This document shows, piece after piece, positions 46,944-64,000 of a stretch of DNA of 64,000 bases. Origin of the DNA: Nannobrachium achirus (Eukaryota > Chordata > Actinopteri > Myctophiformes > Myctophidae); contig OY997639.1 in the NCBI GenBank assembly GCA_963921795.1, positions 49,591,395 to 49,655,394 on the forward strand, given 5' to 3'. Numbering within the stretch: the stretch's first letter is position 1; each line of letters opens with the position of its first letter. A program made the position numbers and the translations under genes. A model generated the notes under the pieces. The model was given only the letters and a program-made list of their open reading frames with translations, was not told the DNA's origin and made no database searches.

Positions 46944-48179
46944 GTAGCATCCTTCCATCACAGATTCGTGCACCCAGCGCATTGGAGGATAGTACGGTGG
47001 TCCCCTGATTAGACATTCATGCTGCTGTCGCCGCTTATCCAAGGCAGCTCCTATCTTCGCTTTATACCTCCATTTGTTTTTAGGGAACATTCAAATATAA
47101 TCAAATCGGTCTGTAGAAAAACAAGGCGGAGATATAGCGCACACTGCATGACCTTGCACTGAAGGATTTCTCTCTTTCTTTTTTTATTTTATTATCCAAC
47201 CGACACGGTAAGGTAATAAGCATCTTCATTCGCTCTAGAACGATCAACGCATTTTTTTGTTTTATTTTTGCAATGTTGGCCCAGTTATAATAGGACACAT
47301 TTATAAGCCTATATGAACCAAATCGACGATATAAACGGGTTATTTTTGTTTATTCTAGACATGTGTCTGGTCGTTTACGCATTTTTTAAGCATTCCACAG
47401 TCTATTTGAAGGCCACACTGTATGCCGCAAAATGCAAATTGGCCATTCAGATTCATTAGATGATTTTTAATGAGCCAGAGGTTATAGAGTTTTAAATATG
47501 ATCACAGCCCAACACAATAGTCCTATAATAGATAGAAGCGAATGGGGTTCTTCACAGAGCAGATTAGAGAGGGTACGGCAGATGCTGCAGCAGCGCTTGA
47601 TCTGCTCTAGGCTGTGGGAGAGAGGGGGGCGTCATATTTTTAGGATCATTAAATCAGTCTGTGTGTGTCTGCTTATGTATTGTGTTAATTCAGCCGTTGG
47701 GTCTGGCCCACTATAGACAATGACCTATTTTATTGTAAAGTATGGCCTATAACCTACAGTGTGCATAATATGAATTGCTTGTATGCATATTGGTGGTCCT
47801 GCTCCGGCTGTGAACCTGCTGACACACGGACTCTTCTGCCTAATGTATGGTAGGCCTCTAGCAGATCCATCATGGTCCATATAGGACTAAGCCTCCTCCC
47901 TATAACAATTAGCCTACACACATGCCTTCTGCTTGCATGTAGGCATCATAGGCCTACATTAATCCTGTTGTTCAGGGGTAATCAGAATTCCCAACATATA
48001 TTCATACAATAGGCTGAATAATTAATAGAATGAGTTAGGCCTATCTCTCAGAAATATCAACTTCCTTTTGTATTTTTGTTATAGACTGCAGTGTGCAATA
48101 TTTAGTGGCAAAACGTTTTAATAATATATCCAGTCCTTGGACATTTTCTTTGCCTACATTCAGGACATTGGCCACAACT

Positions 48180-54174
<5,995 letters not shown>

Positions 54175-54871
54175 AAAGGAGAAGAAAGAGAGAGAGAAGT
54201 GCTGAGGTAAGACTTTGGATTCCAGGTTTAGCGAACATAAACATTAAATACTTAATTTGTAGGAGGGTAAGGAAGGGTGGATGGATGATGGATACATGAA
54301 GGAACACAGGATTGATAGAGGGATGGATGGATGGATGGATGATGGATGGGTGGATACATACAGGAAGAGAGGATTAATGGATGGATGCATGGCTGGGTGG
54401 ATGGATGGATGCATGGATGGGTGGGTGGATGCATGGGTGGATGGATGAACAGAAGGTGGCTGTGGTGTTTCTGTTAGCCATCATTGGGTTATTGCAGATA
54501 AAAGACGGAGGCTGGCCTACAACGAGAGAGCTTTTGGAGGAAAAGATGAGCTCTCTGACTGCCTGAATGGTCAAGGTAGCCATAATCACAAGCAACGCAA
54601 AATACATCTGTTTCTGGTTCAGGACTCAGGAGGAGGCGTCTTTTGTGTCCATTCTCTGTACTGTGATGCCAAGAGATCTGGGTCAAAAAGCATCATTGAC
54701 TTCAGATGCTTTAGGGTTTCTCTGCTGTGTTCCGCATGTCAACCTGAGCTAGAGGAGGAACATACTGGGTCATGCTGAGTGCTCCTAAAGCGTTGGAGGT
54801 ACTGGTGTCACTTCTGTTGGTGATCACTTCTGAGATAGGAATACACAACATATAGTAGCAGAGACACGTGA

Positions 54872-54927
<56 letters not shown>

Positions 54928-54940
54928 ACGCACACGCGCA

Positions 54941-55004
<64 letters not shown>

Positions 55005-56460
55005 GAGTTCGTTTTTTCTTAACTTAATAGGTTTACAGATGTAACTGTTAAAGATGTATCATGCTGTTCTTTTGGAGTCCCTGCATCAGCATATAATAAT
55101 AGTTCATGCTGTTATTAATATCAAGAGAGAGTGAGACAAGGAGATAGAGATGGGGCGAACAAGAGAGAGAAAGTGAGTGAGTGAGTGAGTGACTGACTGA
55201 CTGACTGACTGACTGACTGACTGACTGACTGACAGAGAGAGTTTACATGTTCCCCACATGTCAAGGTTATTCTCTTTATAGGGACTCAGCCCTAGAGAAG
55301 TGTTAGCACACACTTTTGATCCTTACAAAGAAACACAATGTCAAATTTCTGTTGTTACTTATATTTGGAAACATGCCAAAAATAAATTAATTTAAATATG
55401 CATATATATTTCTCTCACTGTATAGCTACTGTATATCTGTCTATTTCACTGGTTTGACATATCTGTAATTGTATGTATCAAAGATGGCAAGTTATCCGGA
55501 TGGAAGGCACTTTTGAAATGATGTAATTTATCACGTTGATTCCAGTTTTGACCAAGAAACAATCTTTGTCAGAGATGTTTGCCAATGTTTACCTGTGTTT
55601 CTGTGTGCTGTCTGCCTTTGTCAATAACATCGTACCGGCTGGTGAAAAATCTTGTGTGTGACTGTGAACAAAGTAGAACTGTGTGCAGAGAGGTTTTATG
55701 AATTAAAAATAACTCAGAATCCAGAACGACAGTAGTCTGCAATTTGCAGTGTGTTTTTCCAGACACACTGCAAATGAAGTCTACTTCAATACTGCTTACA
55801 TTTTAAGGAAATAATGTATCTTCTTCCAATATTTCTTGTGCTCAAGAAAGACTTAATCGATGTCCTGAACTGTCCTTGTTTGTAAATTGAACAGGGGGAC
55901 ATTTGGATTTAACAAATAGGTGATATAATTATCTTAAAAAAGAGCTGGTGAATTTCTATGGTGATTTTTAAAAATGTTATATCACTATAAAGAATAACTT
56001 TACTCCGCCTGCAGTGTACATATGAAACAGTGTTCTGCTCTTTGTCAACAAAACAGCTTTATATTGTTAATTCACTAAAACTATTAAATGTTTTTGTTTT
56101 CATTGATTTATGTAAATATATGCATTTTCATCTAAGTAAAAACATGTCTGTGTTTTTGTTTTCTTTTATATTTGTGTTGTACATAATAAGTTGTGATGTT
56201 TGTATTTTTACGCATTGGGGAGCATTCCCAATTTACTGTGCTTGGACATTTATGTTTCCAAATCAGATTTTTTTTATCATCATTTTAACTCTCTTTAAAT
56301 TTAATTAAAGTCAATGCCTGTATAAATATCTGCTTTTTGTTGATTAATTTACCCTCTGGTCACAGTCTACGGTTTACAGTATAATTTAATAAGAACATGG
56401 TCTGTATGCACTCAAATTCAGATGAGATTATGCTGTGTTATTTGAATGAATAAATCTCTT
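54175..56460 (+). other. elovl4a 3'UTR and downstream flank
   Basis: It contains TGGA-type repeats (about 54276-54450), a CA/CG compound microsatellite (54876-55001) and a TGAC array (55190-55232). Poly(A) candidates are ATTAAA (56304-56309) and AATAAA (56449-56454). The true transcript end cannot be fixed. Confidence 0.5.
54876..55001. repeat. Compound (CA)n/(CGCA)n microsatellite
   Basis: Two CA tracts joined by CACACG variants in the elovl4a 3' region. Confidence 0.97.
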
Positions 56461-56648
56461 TGAAGGTCTCACCATTTGTACTCAATGGACTTATCTTGTG
56501 GACATGTGTATGTTAGAGCACTTCAGTGATGGCGACTGTGTTGCTATTCTCTGAAGAAACACTAGAGTGAGCCACTCTCACACTGAAGTTAGACAATTAA
56601 GCATTCAGATCAGAATGTGAAGGCCCTCCCCAGATCCTTACCCTAAAC

Positions 56649-57055
56649 CAGGGGTCTTCAACGTTTTCAAGCCAAGGACCCCTTAGTTGAGAGAGAGAAG
56701 AAGCAGGGACCCCCACAACAGATAGTTTTGTTTGACAGCGCAATCATCAGTGTATTTTGGATTCATGTAATTTTGTGTTTTCAGATATTTAACCACTTGA
56801 AGTGTCAATACTAAACTTGACCTTTCACTCTGTACTTAGTCTGCTCCTTTTCCCCTCTACACCAAAGCTCTTTGCCAAACATAGCCGATCTCGCTGCGAG
56901 GCCTTGTGAGCTTGTAGATCTGCTATTTTTGGCTATAGAGCTCTCAGAATAAGGACACTAGAGTTCAAGTGATTATCCCACAAAGATTTGGAGGACCCCC
57001 TTTAGTAACTCTAAGGACCCGCTAGGGGTCCTGGACCCCCTGTTGAAGACCCCTG
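56649..57055. mobile_element. hAT-type MITE, CAGGGGTCTTCAAC termini
   Basis: Ends CAGGGGTCTTCAAC and GTTGAAGACCCCTG with an exact 8-bp target duplication CCCTAAAC (56641-56648 and 57056-57063). 'ggacccc' subterminal motifs on both sides. One half of the short palindrome family (CTTGTGAGCTTGTAGATCTG) lies inside at 56880-56931. Confidence 0.88.
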
Positions 57056-57063
57056 CCCTAAAC

Positions 57064-57849
57064 CTAACCACAGTACACCAAACCCATGCCTAAACGTAAC
57101 CACACACTAGCCTTAATGCATGTCCAACTGAGTTAGACCAGCACCCTATGGACAACCTTGCACATTAAATGCCAGACAAAGTGTGCCTTTGATACTTTAA
57201 GTTGACAGACTTGACACTGTAAAGTCAGAATTATCTCCCTTTGCCAAGGGAGATATTAGACTTCTGCGATACAGGCAGAGCTAGTCGGCTTTCCCTATTT
57301 GGCTATTTGGATATTTTGCTCTGCTCACAATAAAATCAATAGAATTGTATCTTTTATCTTTTGTTGAATCTGTCTATTTTAACCATAATGTTTATAAATA
57401 AATGTTAAAGTTGTCAGCAATATAGAATCAATACCTAAAAAAATAATAACTATTGCATCAAAGGCAAATTTCTTTCAACCTACCGGTATTTCTAAATGGA
57501 ATTGATGAATACCTAATCCTCCCCTCCTCCAATCCCACAGCCTGACACATTTAGACAAAGGTTTCCATGGTAACTGTACACAGCTGCTGTCTTCATATTG
57601 AGAGATGGCGAGGTTTTACTCTGCCCTACACCCACCCCTAACCCCTCCTTTTCCATGGATCAGCTGGCCTTCACGTGGGCTGTGTGCAGTCACTGACATG
57701 ATAAACTATTAAGCAGGCATACTAACAATGAGAGAGGCTCTTGTGCATGTGTTTGTGCTGTCATATTCAGGGAGAGAAAGACAGAAAAAGGAAGAATGAA
57801 TGAGTGAGTGCATGGGAGAATATCGGTGTTCATGTTGATGCTGTTCATG

Positions 57850-57881
<32 letters not shown>

Positions 57882-58800
57882 CGTGCGTGTGTGTGTGCGT
57901 GCGTGCGTGTGTGTGTGTGTGTGTGCAACTTCCCTGCAGAGTATATGAGTGGGAGGTCTCAAATAACAGAGCGGTGTATTACAGCATAATATGAATGATG
58001 TGTGTGTTATTCTTGAGCCATAAGCAATAACAACTCTCAACTCAGTAACAGAGCTGCAATTTTAGCAGCGGCCTACTACTACTAGACTAATAACCTCACA
58101 ACAATTTCGACATGTTCTTCACTGCTTCCTCTGTTTTAGAGATGGGTTTCATTCTGCTAATGTAGTCTGTCAGATAACACATGATTTACAAGATTACTGC
58201 CATGATTCACTATAGATTCACAACAAATATCTGAGATATGGTCTGTTTCCCTCACATAGTCTAAACCTCAATAATCCAACTATCCAAATAGGAAAAGGTA
58301 CCGGTTGCTGGTTCCCCCACAGCCACGTATTTTTTACACTTTACTGTAACTTGTGGTTTGGCCGTTGTACCTGAGTCATAAACCACTTTAGACAACGTTG
58401 GATATGAAAAAGAAGCCAAAGAGAATGGAAAACCAAAATTGGTCATACAGTTCTAGGTTCATGTAGATTTATGTCCAGTTTAACTTAATGTTGTCCAAAA
58501 CTATCATCAGTAATTTAGTAAAAAATAATGCCTCATTCCCTATCTTGAGTCTTGACCCAGTTAAAAAAAAATCTTTATAAATTGCAAGCAGCATGCCACA
58601 TGGGAAGCTGATGCCTTGTCATTGTGATGACTTGATGGGAGGGTGTTGGATAGATGGATGGATGGAGGGGGTGGGGTGGACTTGGATGTCTGCTTGTATA
58701 GAGATTTTATTTTTAGCGGTGAGCTCATCAGGGCCTCCATCTCCTCTGTATCTCTCGCCGTCTCTCTCGCTACCGGAGCTTCACAGAAGCTACTGCTAGA
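57064..58800. other. Gene-free interval
   Basis: It holds a GT/GC compound microsatellite (57848-57925). No exon or promoter is supported. Confidence 0.55.
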
Positions 58801-58801
58801 T

Positions 58802-59720
58802 CAGTGGTTCTCAACCTGTGGGTCAGGACCCCCAGGGGGGGCCCCAAATTATTTTGGGGGGTCCCCAGATGATCTATGTAATGTGCAACAGTGTTTTCTC
58901 ACTCATCAGTAAACAAACCAACATAAGGTTTAAGTTTATATAGGGTATCTAGACATTTCCTTTTTTTATCCCACGATTTTTGTAACCCATTTTTTCACCC
59001 GGTGCCAATTGCCTAAGCTGTGATCCTGGGCTCTACTCTCCCTTTGCCAACCTGGGGAGGGCCCCGAACTGAGCTCATGCTTCCTTCAATGCATGAGGAG
59101 TGAGCAGGCCGCTTCTTATCACCTGACAGGGGGAGCTTCCCCGGTTGGACGTAGCACGTGGAAGGAACACGTTATTCCAACCAGTTCCATTCCCCTCCAT
59201 CAGGCGCCCCGGCTGGCTTTATAGAGACCAGGATTACTGCATGTTTTTGTGAGGGTATCTACCCTAGGAAACATGGGGAGAACATGCAAACTCCACACAG
59301 AAAGGCCCTTTTGCCAACCCCACCTAGGGTGTGGGCACTGATGACACGGAGGAGGGAACACGCCCCCAGCACCCACAGTGTCCCCCGGCGGGAATCGAAC
59401 CCAGGACCTTCTAGCTGTGAGGCGACAGCACTACTGACTGCGCCACCGTGCCCCCAGGGTATCTAGACATTTCTAAAGTGACAATGTATGGACTTTTTAA
59501 TACCTCTAAAATGACAAATTAAACATTGGCCAAATTGTCAAATATTAGAAGCAGAAATTGTGAGAATTGCTGATCTACATGTAGATCTGCTATTTTCACA
59601 ATAGAACCATGTTATACAAAATGTAATGCCACAACTCTTAGTGCTCGTCAGGGTGGAGGGGTCCCCAGTTAAAATATGATTATTTTGGGGGTCGCGGCCT
59701 GAAAAGATTGAGAACCATTG
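58802..59720. mobile_element. hAT-type MITE with a SINE nested inside
   Basis: Ends CAGTGGTTCTCAACC and GATTGAGAACCATTG, with an 8-bp flanking repeat TGCTAGAT/TGCTAGAG (7 of 8 match). 'ggacccc' and 'ggggtcc' motifs are near the ends. A SINE occupies about 58963-59456, and a palindrome-family scrap (GATCTACATGTAGATCTGCT) lies at 59571-59590. Confidence 0.82.
58963..59456 (-). mobile_element. tRNA-derived SINE (DANA-like head), minus strand
   Basis: On the minus strand it opens GGGGGCACGGTGGCGCAGTC (A box) and GGGTTCGATTCCCGCC (B box), then the conserved segment GGCCTTTCTGTGTGGAGTTT. It shares a long body with the copy at 44735, which lacks an internal piece present here. Confidence 0.82.
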
Positions 59721-60010
59721 TGCTAGAGAAATGTACACAAAGCCTGTTTTGCTTGCCTTGATTCTGTTATCTGCCAAATAAAGCAGACAATCTTTAGAAG
59801 GAAATTCATTGAGAGTAATTGTGTGAATTCTCTGTTCATCCCCTGGTGAAAGGTTCCTTCCTGAGAAAACGATTAAGTTGGTGATTTATTTTGCGTAAAA
59901 TGAGACAACCCCAAAAGTCTTGTGCCTGTTTTTTTAGGCAGAACATACCTTACATAGGCTCTCACTAAATGAGTGAATGGTCACATGATGGAAGCACATC
60001 AAGGGCCTTG

Positions 60011-60014
<4 letters not shown>

Positions 60015-60063
<49 letters not shown>

Positions 60064-60067
60064 TGCA

Positions 60068-60099
<32 letters not shown>

Positions 60100-60110
60100 T
60101 GTGTGTGTGT
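60015..60110. repeat. (GT)n/(GTGC)n microsatellite
   Basis: A GT tract followed by about 14 GTGC/GCGT units, then GT again. Confidence 0.95.
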
Positions 60111-60682
60111 TAGGGGTGGGGGTGGGGTAGAGAGTGCAGGACCCTAAACATCTGTCATCCTTGGAGAAATGGGACGTCAACCTGTGCAGAGCCAGCAGAT
60201 TGCCCCCGTGACATCTTGTCTGGTAATTACATTGTGATTACAAAGCAGAACAGTCTCATCCCTGTCTGGACCAAGATGAGATAATGTAGCCTAGTACCAA
60301 CTAATGTAGCATTTATGACTGAGGGCACAGGGAAGAGTTAAGGCTAGGCTAAAAACTACTGCCAAACTAAATAAAACCTACTGGTTCAAACTACTGTTGA
60401 AACACCAGCGTAGCTTTGAGTCTCTCCACGTCCACAAACTTTGTTAGGAGTGTACTAGGTTTCACATGGTGAGTTATCCTATTAGGTAAAGAAACCCTAA
60501 CCCTTGTATTTGTGATACTTGCTTTGGCAATGTAAAAAAATATGTTTTCTCATGCCAATAAAGCTCCTTTGAATTGAAAATTGAATTGGGAGCCATATTT
60601 CAGCTGAGGTGAAGTTGCCTACTTATGAGGAGCCTTACTGTAGGTTAGGCATGTATGGTGTTATTCCTGGTTTATACTTTGA

Positions 60683-60747
60683 TCTACAAGCCTCACAACA
60701 CTTTTGTATCTACAACTTATTGTGAGCTTATATATTCTCATCGTGAG
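60683..60747. repeat. Short palindrome family copy (diverged)
   Basis: GATCTACAAGCCTCACAACA ... TTGTGAGCTTATATATTCTC. A loose member of the dispersed family. Confidence 0.6.
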
Positions 60748-60938
60748 ACACCCTCGTACAATGGGGCACAAATTAGGTATTCAATTCCAAACCAAACTTC
60801 TTATCTTTGACAACATGCTCTGAATAAAATCTCCTGTAAGTCTCTAAAACGCTTATGCGAGCTGAACCTTTGGCATTCATATCCTGACAGCAATAATCCC
60901 CAACCAAGATATTTCCTTACAGGGGTTTTGCAACAAGC

Positions 60939-60971
<33 letters not shown>

Positions 60972-60986
60972 GAGAGAGAGAGAGAG
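60939..60986. repeat. (GA)n microsatellite
   Basis: About 23 GA units with one G interruption, just downstream of the LINE remnant's 3' side. Confidence 0.95.
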
Positions 60987-61159
60987 ATTACAATTGGATA
61001 CATTTACACAAGCCTCTAAACATAGGGCCACAAAACAGACAGGTATTACATAATCAATCGCCTCAAACCTGTAGGCATAAAATGATGAATACACTGACAT
61101 AGTTTACTTGAGATAGATTGTTTCATACAAACAAGGTGAACATGTTTCAATAGGCAACT

Positions 61160-62130
61160 TTTTGAGTGTTGCTCCTGGAACAGCATTTCCTTTTTCCCTG
61201 GATCATTCTTGTTCTCGACAGTTCGTTAATGTGCCTGATTGTGCGTGGAAAGAAGTATTTTTGCCGTCTGTTGCTAGTAGCTTTGAGATTGCGTTGTCAT
61301 ATCCATGCGGCAACATCTTAAACAGACTGTGGTTGGGATGGTTTTGATCTTTGATGATTCCACAGGCTTTACAGGGCTTGGATGGGGGGAGATCACATCC
61401 GCTGATGCGTTCAGCTGTCCACACAACCCCCTGCAATGCCTTGCGGTTGAGGTCGGTGCAGCTGCCGTACCAGGCAGTGAAGCAGCCAGTCAGGTAGCTC
61501 TCTGTGGTGCCTCTGTAGAAAGCTCTGAGGACTTTGGGGCCCTTGCCAGCTTTCTTCAGTTCCTGAGGAAGTAGAGGCGTTGTGCTTTCTTGACCACCCG
61601 CTCTGTCTGCACTGCCCAAGTGAGATCCTCAGTGATGTGCATTGTGCACCCCCAGGAATTTGACTCTTTGACCCTCTCCACTGCAGCGCCCCCAATCTGG
61701 ATGGGTGAGTGGACTCTGAGATGCCTCCTGTAGTCGAAGATTTGCTCTTTTATCTTGTCAATGTTGAAAGCCAGGTTGTTCTCCTGGCATCATAATTCCA
61801 GGTTCTCCACTTCTCTCCTGCAGGCTGTTTCATCATCGTTTGTGATCAAGCCTATGACTGTTGTGTTGTCTGCAAACTTGATCACTTGGTTGGAGCTGAA
61901 CAAAGTCATGCAGCCGTGGGTGTACAGGGACTGGGAGTAGATAAGGGGGCTCAAAACGCATCCCTGAGGGGATCCTGTGCTGAGGGTCAGAGGGGCAGAA
62001 GTCATTGTTCCCATCCTCACCACCTGACGTCGCTCTCTCAGAAAGTCGAAGATCCAGCTTGCAAAGGCTTGAGTTTAGACTATTTAGCTTGGTGTTTAGT
62101 TTGAGGAGATTTTTTCTCAAGTGATGATTC
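61160..62130 (-). mobile_element. 5'-truncated, decayed LINE (CR1/L2-like reverse transcriptase)
   Basis: Minus-strand frames give the RT fragment STGSPQGCVLSPLIYS and the active-site region IKFADNTTVIGLI, where FADD is expected (the second Asp is now Asn). Further along come KKAGKGPKVLRAFYRGTTES, ALQGVVWTAERISG and DQNHPNHSLFKMLPHG, typical of the end of CR1/L2-clade RT proteins. The frame changes at least twice, at about 61780 and 61620, so it is dead. Only about the last third of the ORF2 product remains. Confidence 0.85.
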
Positions 62131-62504
62131 AATCATAATTTATATAGGTGTACACTTTACAACATCCGAAGGAGTCTGCTAAGCTTGATAGCTTGATATT
62201 GACGGTGTTGTTTAGATAGATGTTTGATGCTAATACCTATCCTAGTATTTCTGAGGTTCTGCTATATTGTTTGTTCTCAATAATATAGTCACATATTATG
62301 TGGTTATTTACTTTGTTTGTGAGTAGGATTCATGCGCTTCACTCTGGATAACAGTGTCTGCTAAATGCTTAAATTGTTCTGACCCACACAAGATCTGCTT
62401 ATTATTTATGAGGAAACAGGCCTATATGCAAATGTAGGCCTATATTCCATTTGATTATGAGCTTGACTGAATTGTGAATTAAAGGTTAATTTAAAGGTTA
62501 ACAG

Positions 62505-62609
<105 letters not shown>

Positions 62610-62624
62610 CCTGCATCCAAAGAT

Positions 62625-62778
62625 AAATGTGGCTTGTGAGCTTGTAGATTGGCTATTTTCAAGTGGTTAAATTGATTTTGATGCTATTTAAAACATTTTG
62701 CTGCTGGGGACCCCCTGCCTGGAATCCCCGGCCTCAAGGACCCCTGAGCATCCCCAGACCCCACATTGAGAACCACTG
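62625..62778. mobile_element. Right end of a hAT-like MITE with palindrome scrap
   Basis: It starts with GGCTTGTGAGCTTGTAGATT...CTATTTTCAA (half of the palindrome family) and ends ACATTGAGAACCACTG, with 'ggacccc' motifs. The left part is missing or replaced by the GT microsatellite. Confidence 0.65.
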
Positions 62779-63068
62779 GTCTACAATTGATTGATTGACT
62801 GATTGAATACTTTATTAACAGTTCGCAAAAAATGTAGAGCGGTACAAATGTATACAAAAGGTGCTAAAAAGATTAGATAATATAAAAAGCCATAAGGATT
62901 TCTGGTGATAATCCTGTAAAACCTTTTACAGGGGGGACCACACTATATGATGTTGTTTAATAGCCAAGTTGGAGTTTGTAGATCTGCCATTTTATGGCAC
63001 GCAACACCGGTGTACCAGGAAGTATAAACCAGGCGAGGCTTCAGTTTTTTGCACTCATCCTCCCGCGA

Positions 63069-63183
63069 TGACGTAATGGCATGAATATTGAATCAGGTTG
63101 GCTGCTGGTCGGGATGCGCTCAGCATCCTTCTGCTTCCCTTCATCATCTCTGCCCTATGGATCCGACACTACAGCTCCACAAG
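63069..63183 (+). promoter_or_regulatory. Candidate promoter and first exon of a gene continuing past the window
   Basis: A CRE-like TGACGTAA (63069-63076) lies in GC-richer sequence. It is followed by an ATG at 63157 opening a nine-codon frame (MDPTLQLHK) that ends at a good 5' splice site AAG|GTAACA (63183/63184). I do not recognise the peptide. It may instead be an untranslated exon or chance. Confidence 0.3.
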
Positions 63184-64000
63184 GTAACACATAGGCCTAC
63201 ATTTTCATCATAATAATCAACGTTTTTGTTTGTTAAACCGTTCTTTTTAATCGCATGCCCCTCTTGGGCGAATGTGACAGTTGTAGGCTCTTTATAAAGG
63301 ACAAATGCTTGATAAGTGGTCCATCCACCATTCAGCTTACAGTATAGGCTATAGTCTATCATATTGTTGGGCCTAGAGATTGAATCAGACTACTGTTGCT
63401 GCTCCTATTGGCCTGTTAGTAGAAACGCTCAGAAAGAGATCAACCGATCTATTGAGCTTTTTTCTTGTTATTAGGATCAATTAAACATGGTGAAATGTAA
63501 TCGACATTTAAGCAAATGTAGGCTATATGGATACAGTCTGGTTCTTTTGAAACACAACCGAGAAAGAAAAAGACTAGCCTATACGTTTCAAATTACCTTC
63601 TAGGCTTGAAGAATATTATAATATTATCTTCGATACAGTTTCCCTTTACTCGTGTTTTAAACCCATTGAAAGAATGTCTCATCCTGCATGTTGGATAGGA
63701 AAAGGGTGATGTCTAAAAGCATATCCCCAAATCTAGTTCACTTTCTTCTGAACCCTGCAGGTTAGTCGAAACAATTGGTTCGGTCACTCAGTATTCACTG
63801 TATCATCTTTTACAACTGAAGCTGCTGAACCAGTGCTGTTGGTTGATGGTTCAGATCAGATTTAGGTGCATTTACACAGTCAGTGACACTGCCCTTTCTT
63901 TGCGCTCTCACCAGCTGTGCCCTTCAACAGCGCACAACATGCAAATGTGATCATAATGATCTCAGCTCCAGCTGATGGGATCTCACGTCAAACATGTAGC
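63184..64000. other. Unassigned flank
   Basis: Probably the first intron of whatever starts at about 63.1 kb, or intergenic. I see nothing else in it. Confidence 0.4.

Larger units (their letters stand above)
45936..48163. other. Head-to-head intergenic region between prelid3a and elovl4a
   Basis: This 2.2-kb gap should hold both promoters. It contains a long foldback MITE (46313-46907), an exact NRF1-type site TGCGCATGCGC (46933-46943) and moderately CpG-rich stretches (46240-46320 and 46910-47060). On the plus strand a 3' splice site (ttctttgcctacattcag) at 48163 precedes the elovl4a ATG by 16 nt, so an untranslated exon lies upstream; its donor is not fixed. Confidence 0.55.

Noticed and set aside
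61160-62130. Functional reverse transcriptase gene
   Set aside because: The frame shifts at least twice, the active-site motif is altered and most of the protein is missing.

Overview
The window looks like nuclear DNA of a ray-finned (teleost) fish. The genes are split by GT-AG introns, the five recognisable proteins align throughout with vertebrate families, and the intergenic DNA is full of fish-type SINEs, hAT-like and TTAA-flanked non-autonomous DNA transposons, foldback elements and long CA/GA microsatellites. A clupeiform-like genome is possible from the repeat flavour, but I cannot prove the species. I see no bacterial gene, CRISPR array, or recognisable retrovirus or Polinton.

Layout: 0-10.5 kb is gene-free and repeat-rich. 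lratd2 lies on the minus strand (14,130-10,583) and its single ancestral coding exon is split by a DNA transposon. From 14.2 to 20.6 kb there is a nest of transposons and CA microsatellites. klhl38 (plus, 22,085-24,625, four coding exons) is followed by fbxo32/atrogin-1 (plus, 29,131-36,498, nine coding exons) with a clear TATA promoter. prelid3a/slmo1 (minus, 45,935-41,027, six coding exons) and elovl4a (plus, 48,180-54,174, six coding exons) stand head to head. From 56.5 to 63 kb there are transposons and a dead LINE, and at 63.07-63.18 kb a promoter-like stretch with a possible first exon of a gene running out of the window.

The gene models were assembled by hand from splice signals and protein similarity, and all five coding frames close without a stop. 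Products: LRATD2 282 aa, KLHL38 584 aa, FBXO32 354 aa, PRELID3A 174 aa, ELOVL4a 320 aa. KLHL38 and FBXO32 are neighbours in human 8q24 and both are muscle-linked ubiquitin-ligase adaptors. PRELID3A (mitochondrial phospholipid transfer) and ELOVL4 (very-long-chain fatty acid elongation) are lipid genes, but I infer no shared pathway.

The most striking observation is in lratd2. A hAT-type element (11,032-13,722) sits inside the coding sequence between exact 8-bp target-site duplications. The duplicated octamer contains AG|GT, so one copy supplies a 5' splice site and the other a 3' splice site, and removing the element between them restores the ancestral reading frame exactly. This looks like a spliceosomal intron created by one DNA-transposon insertion. 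Second is a 206-bp GC-rich core found twice (about 99% identical) inside two elements with completely different terminal inverted repeats. Third is a very abundant ~70-bp palindrome family with at least eleven relatives in 64 kb.
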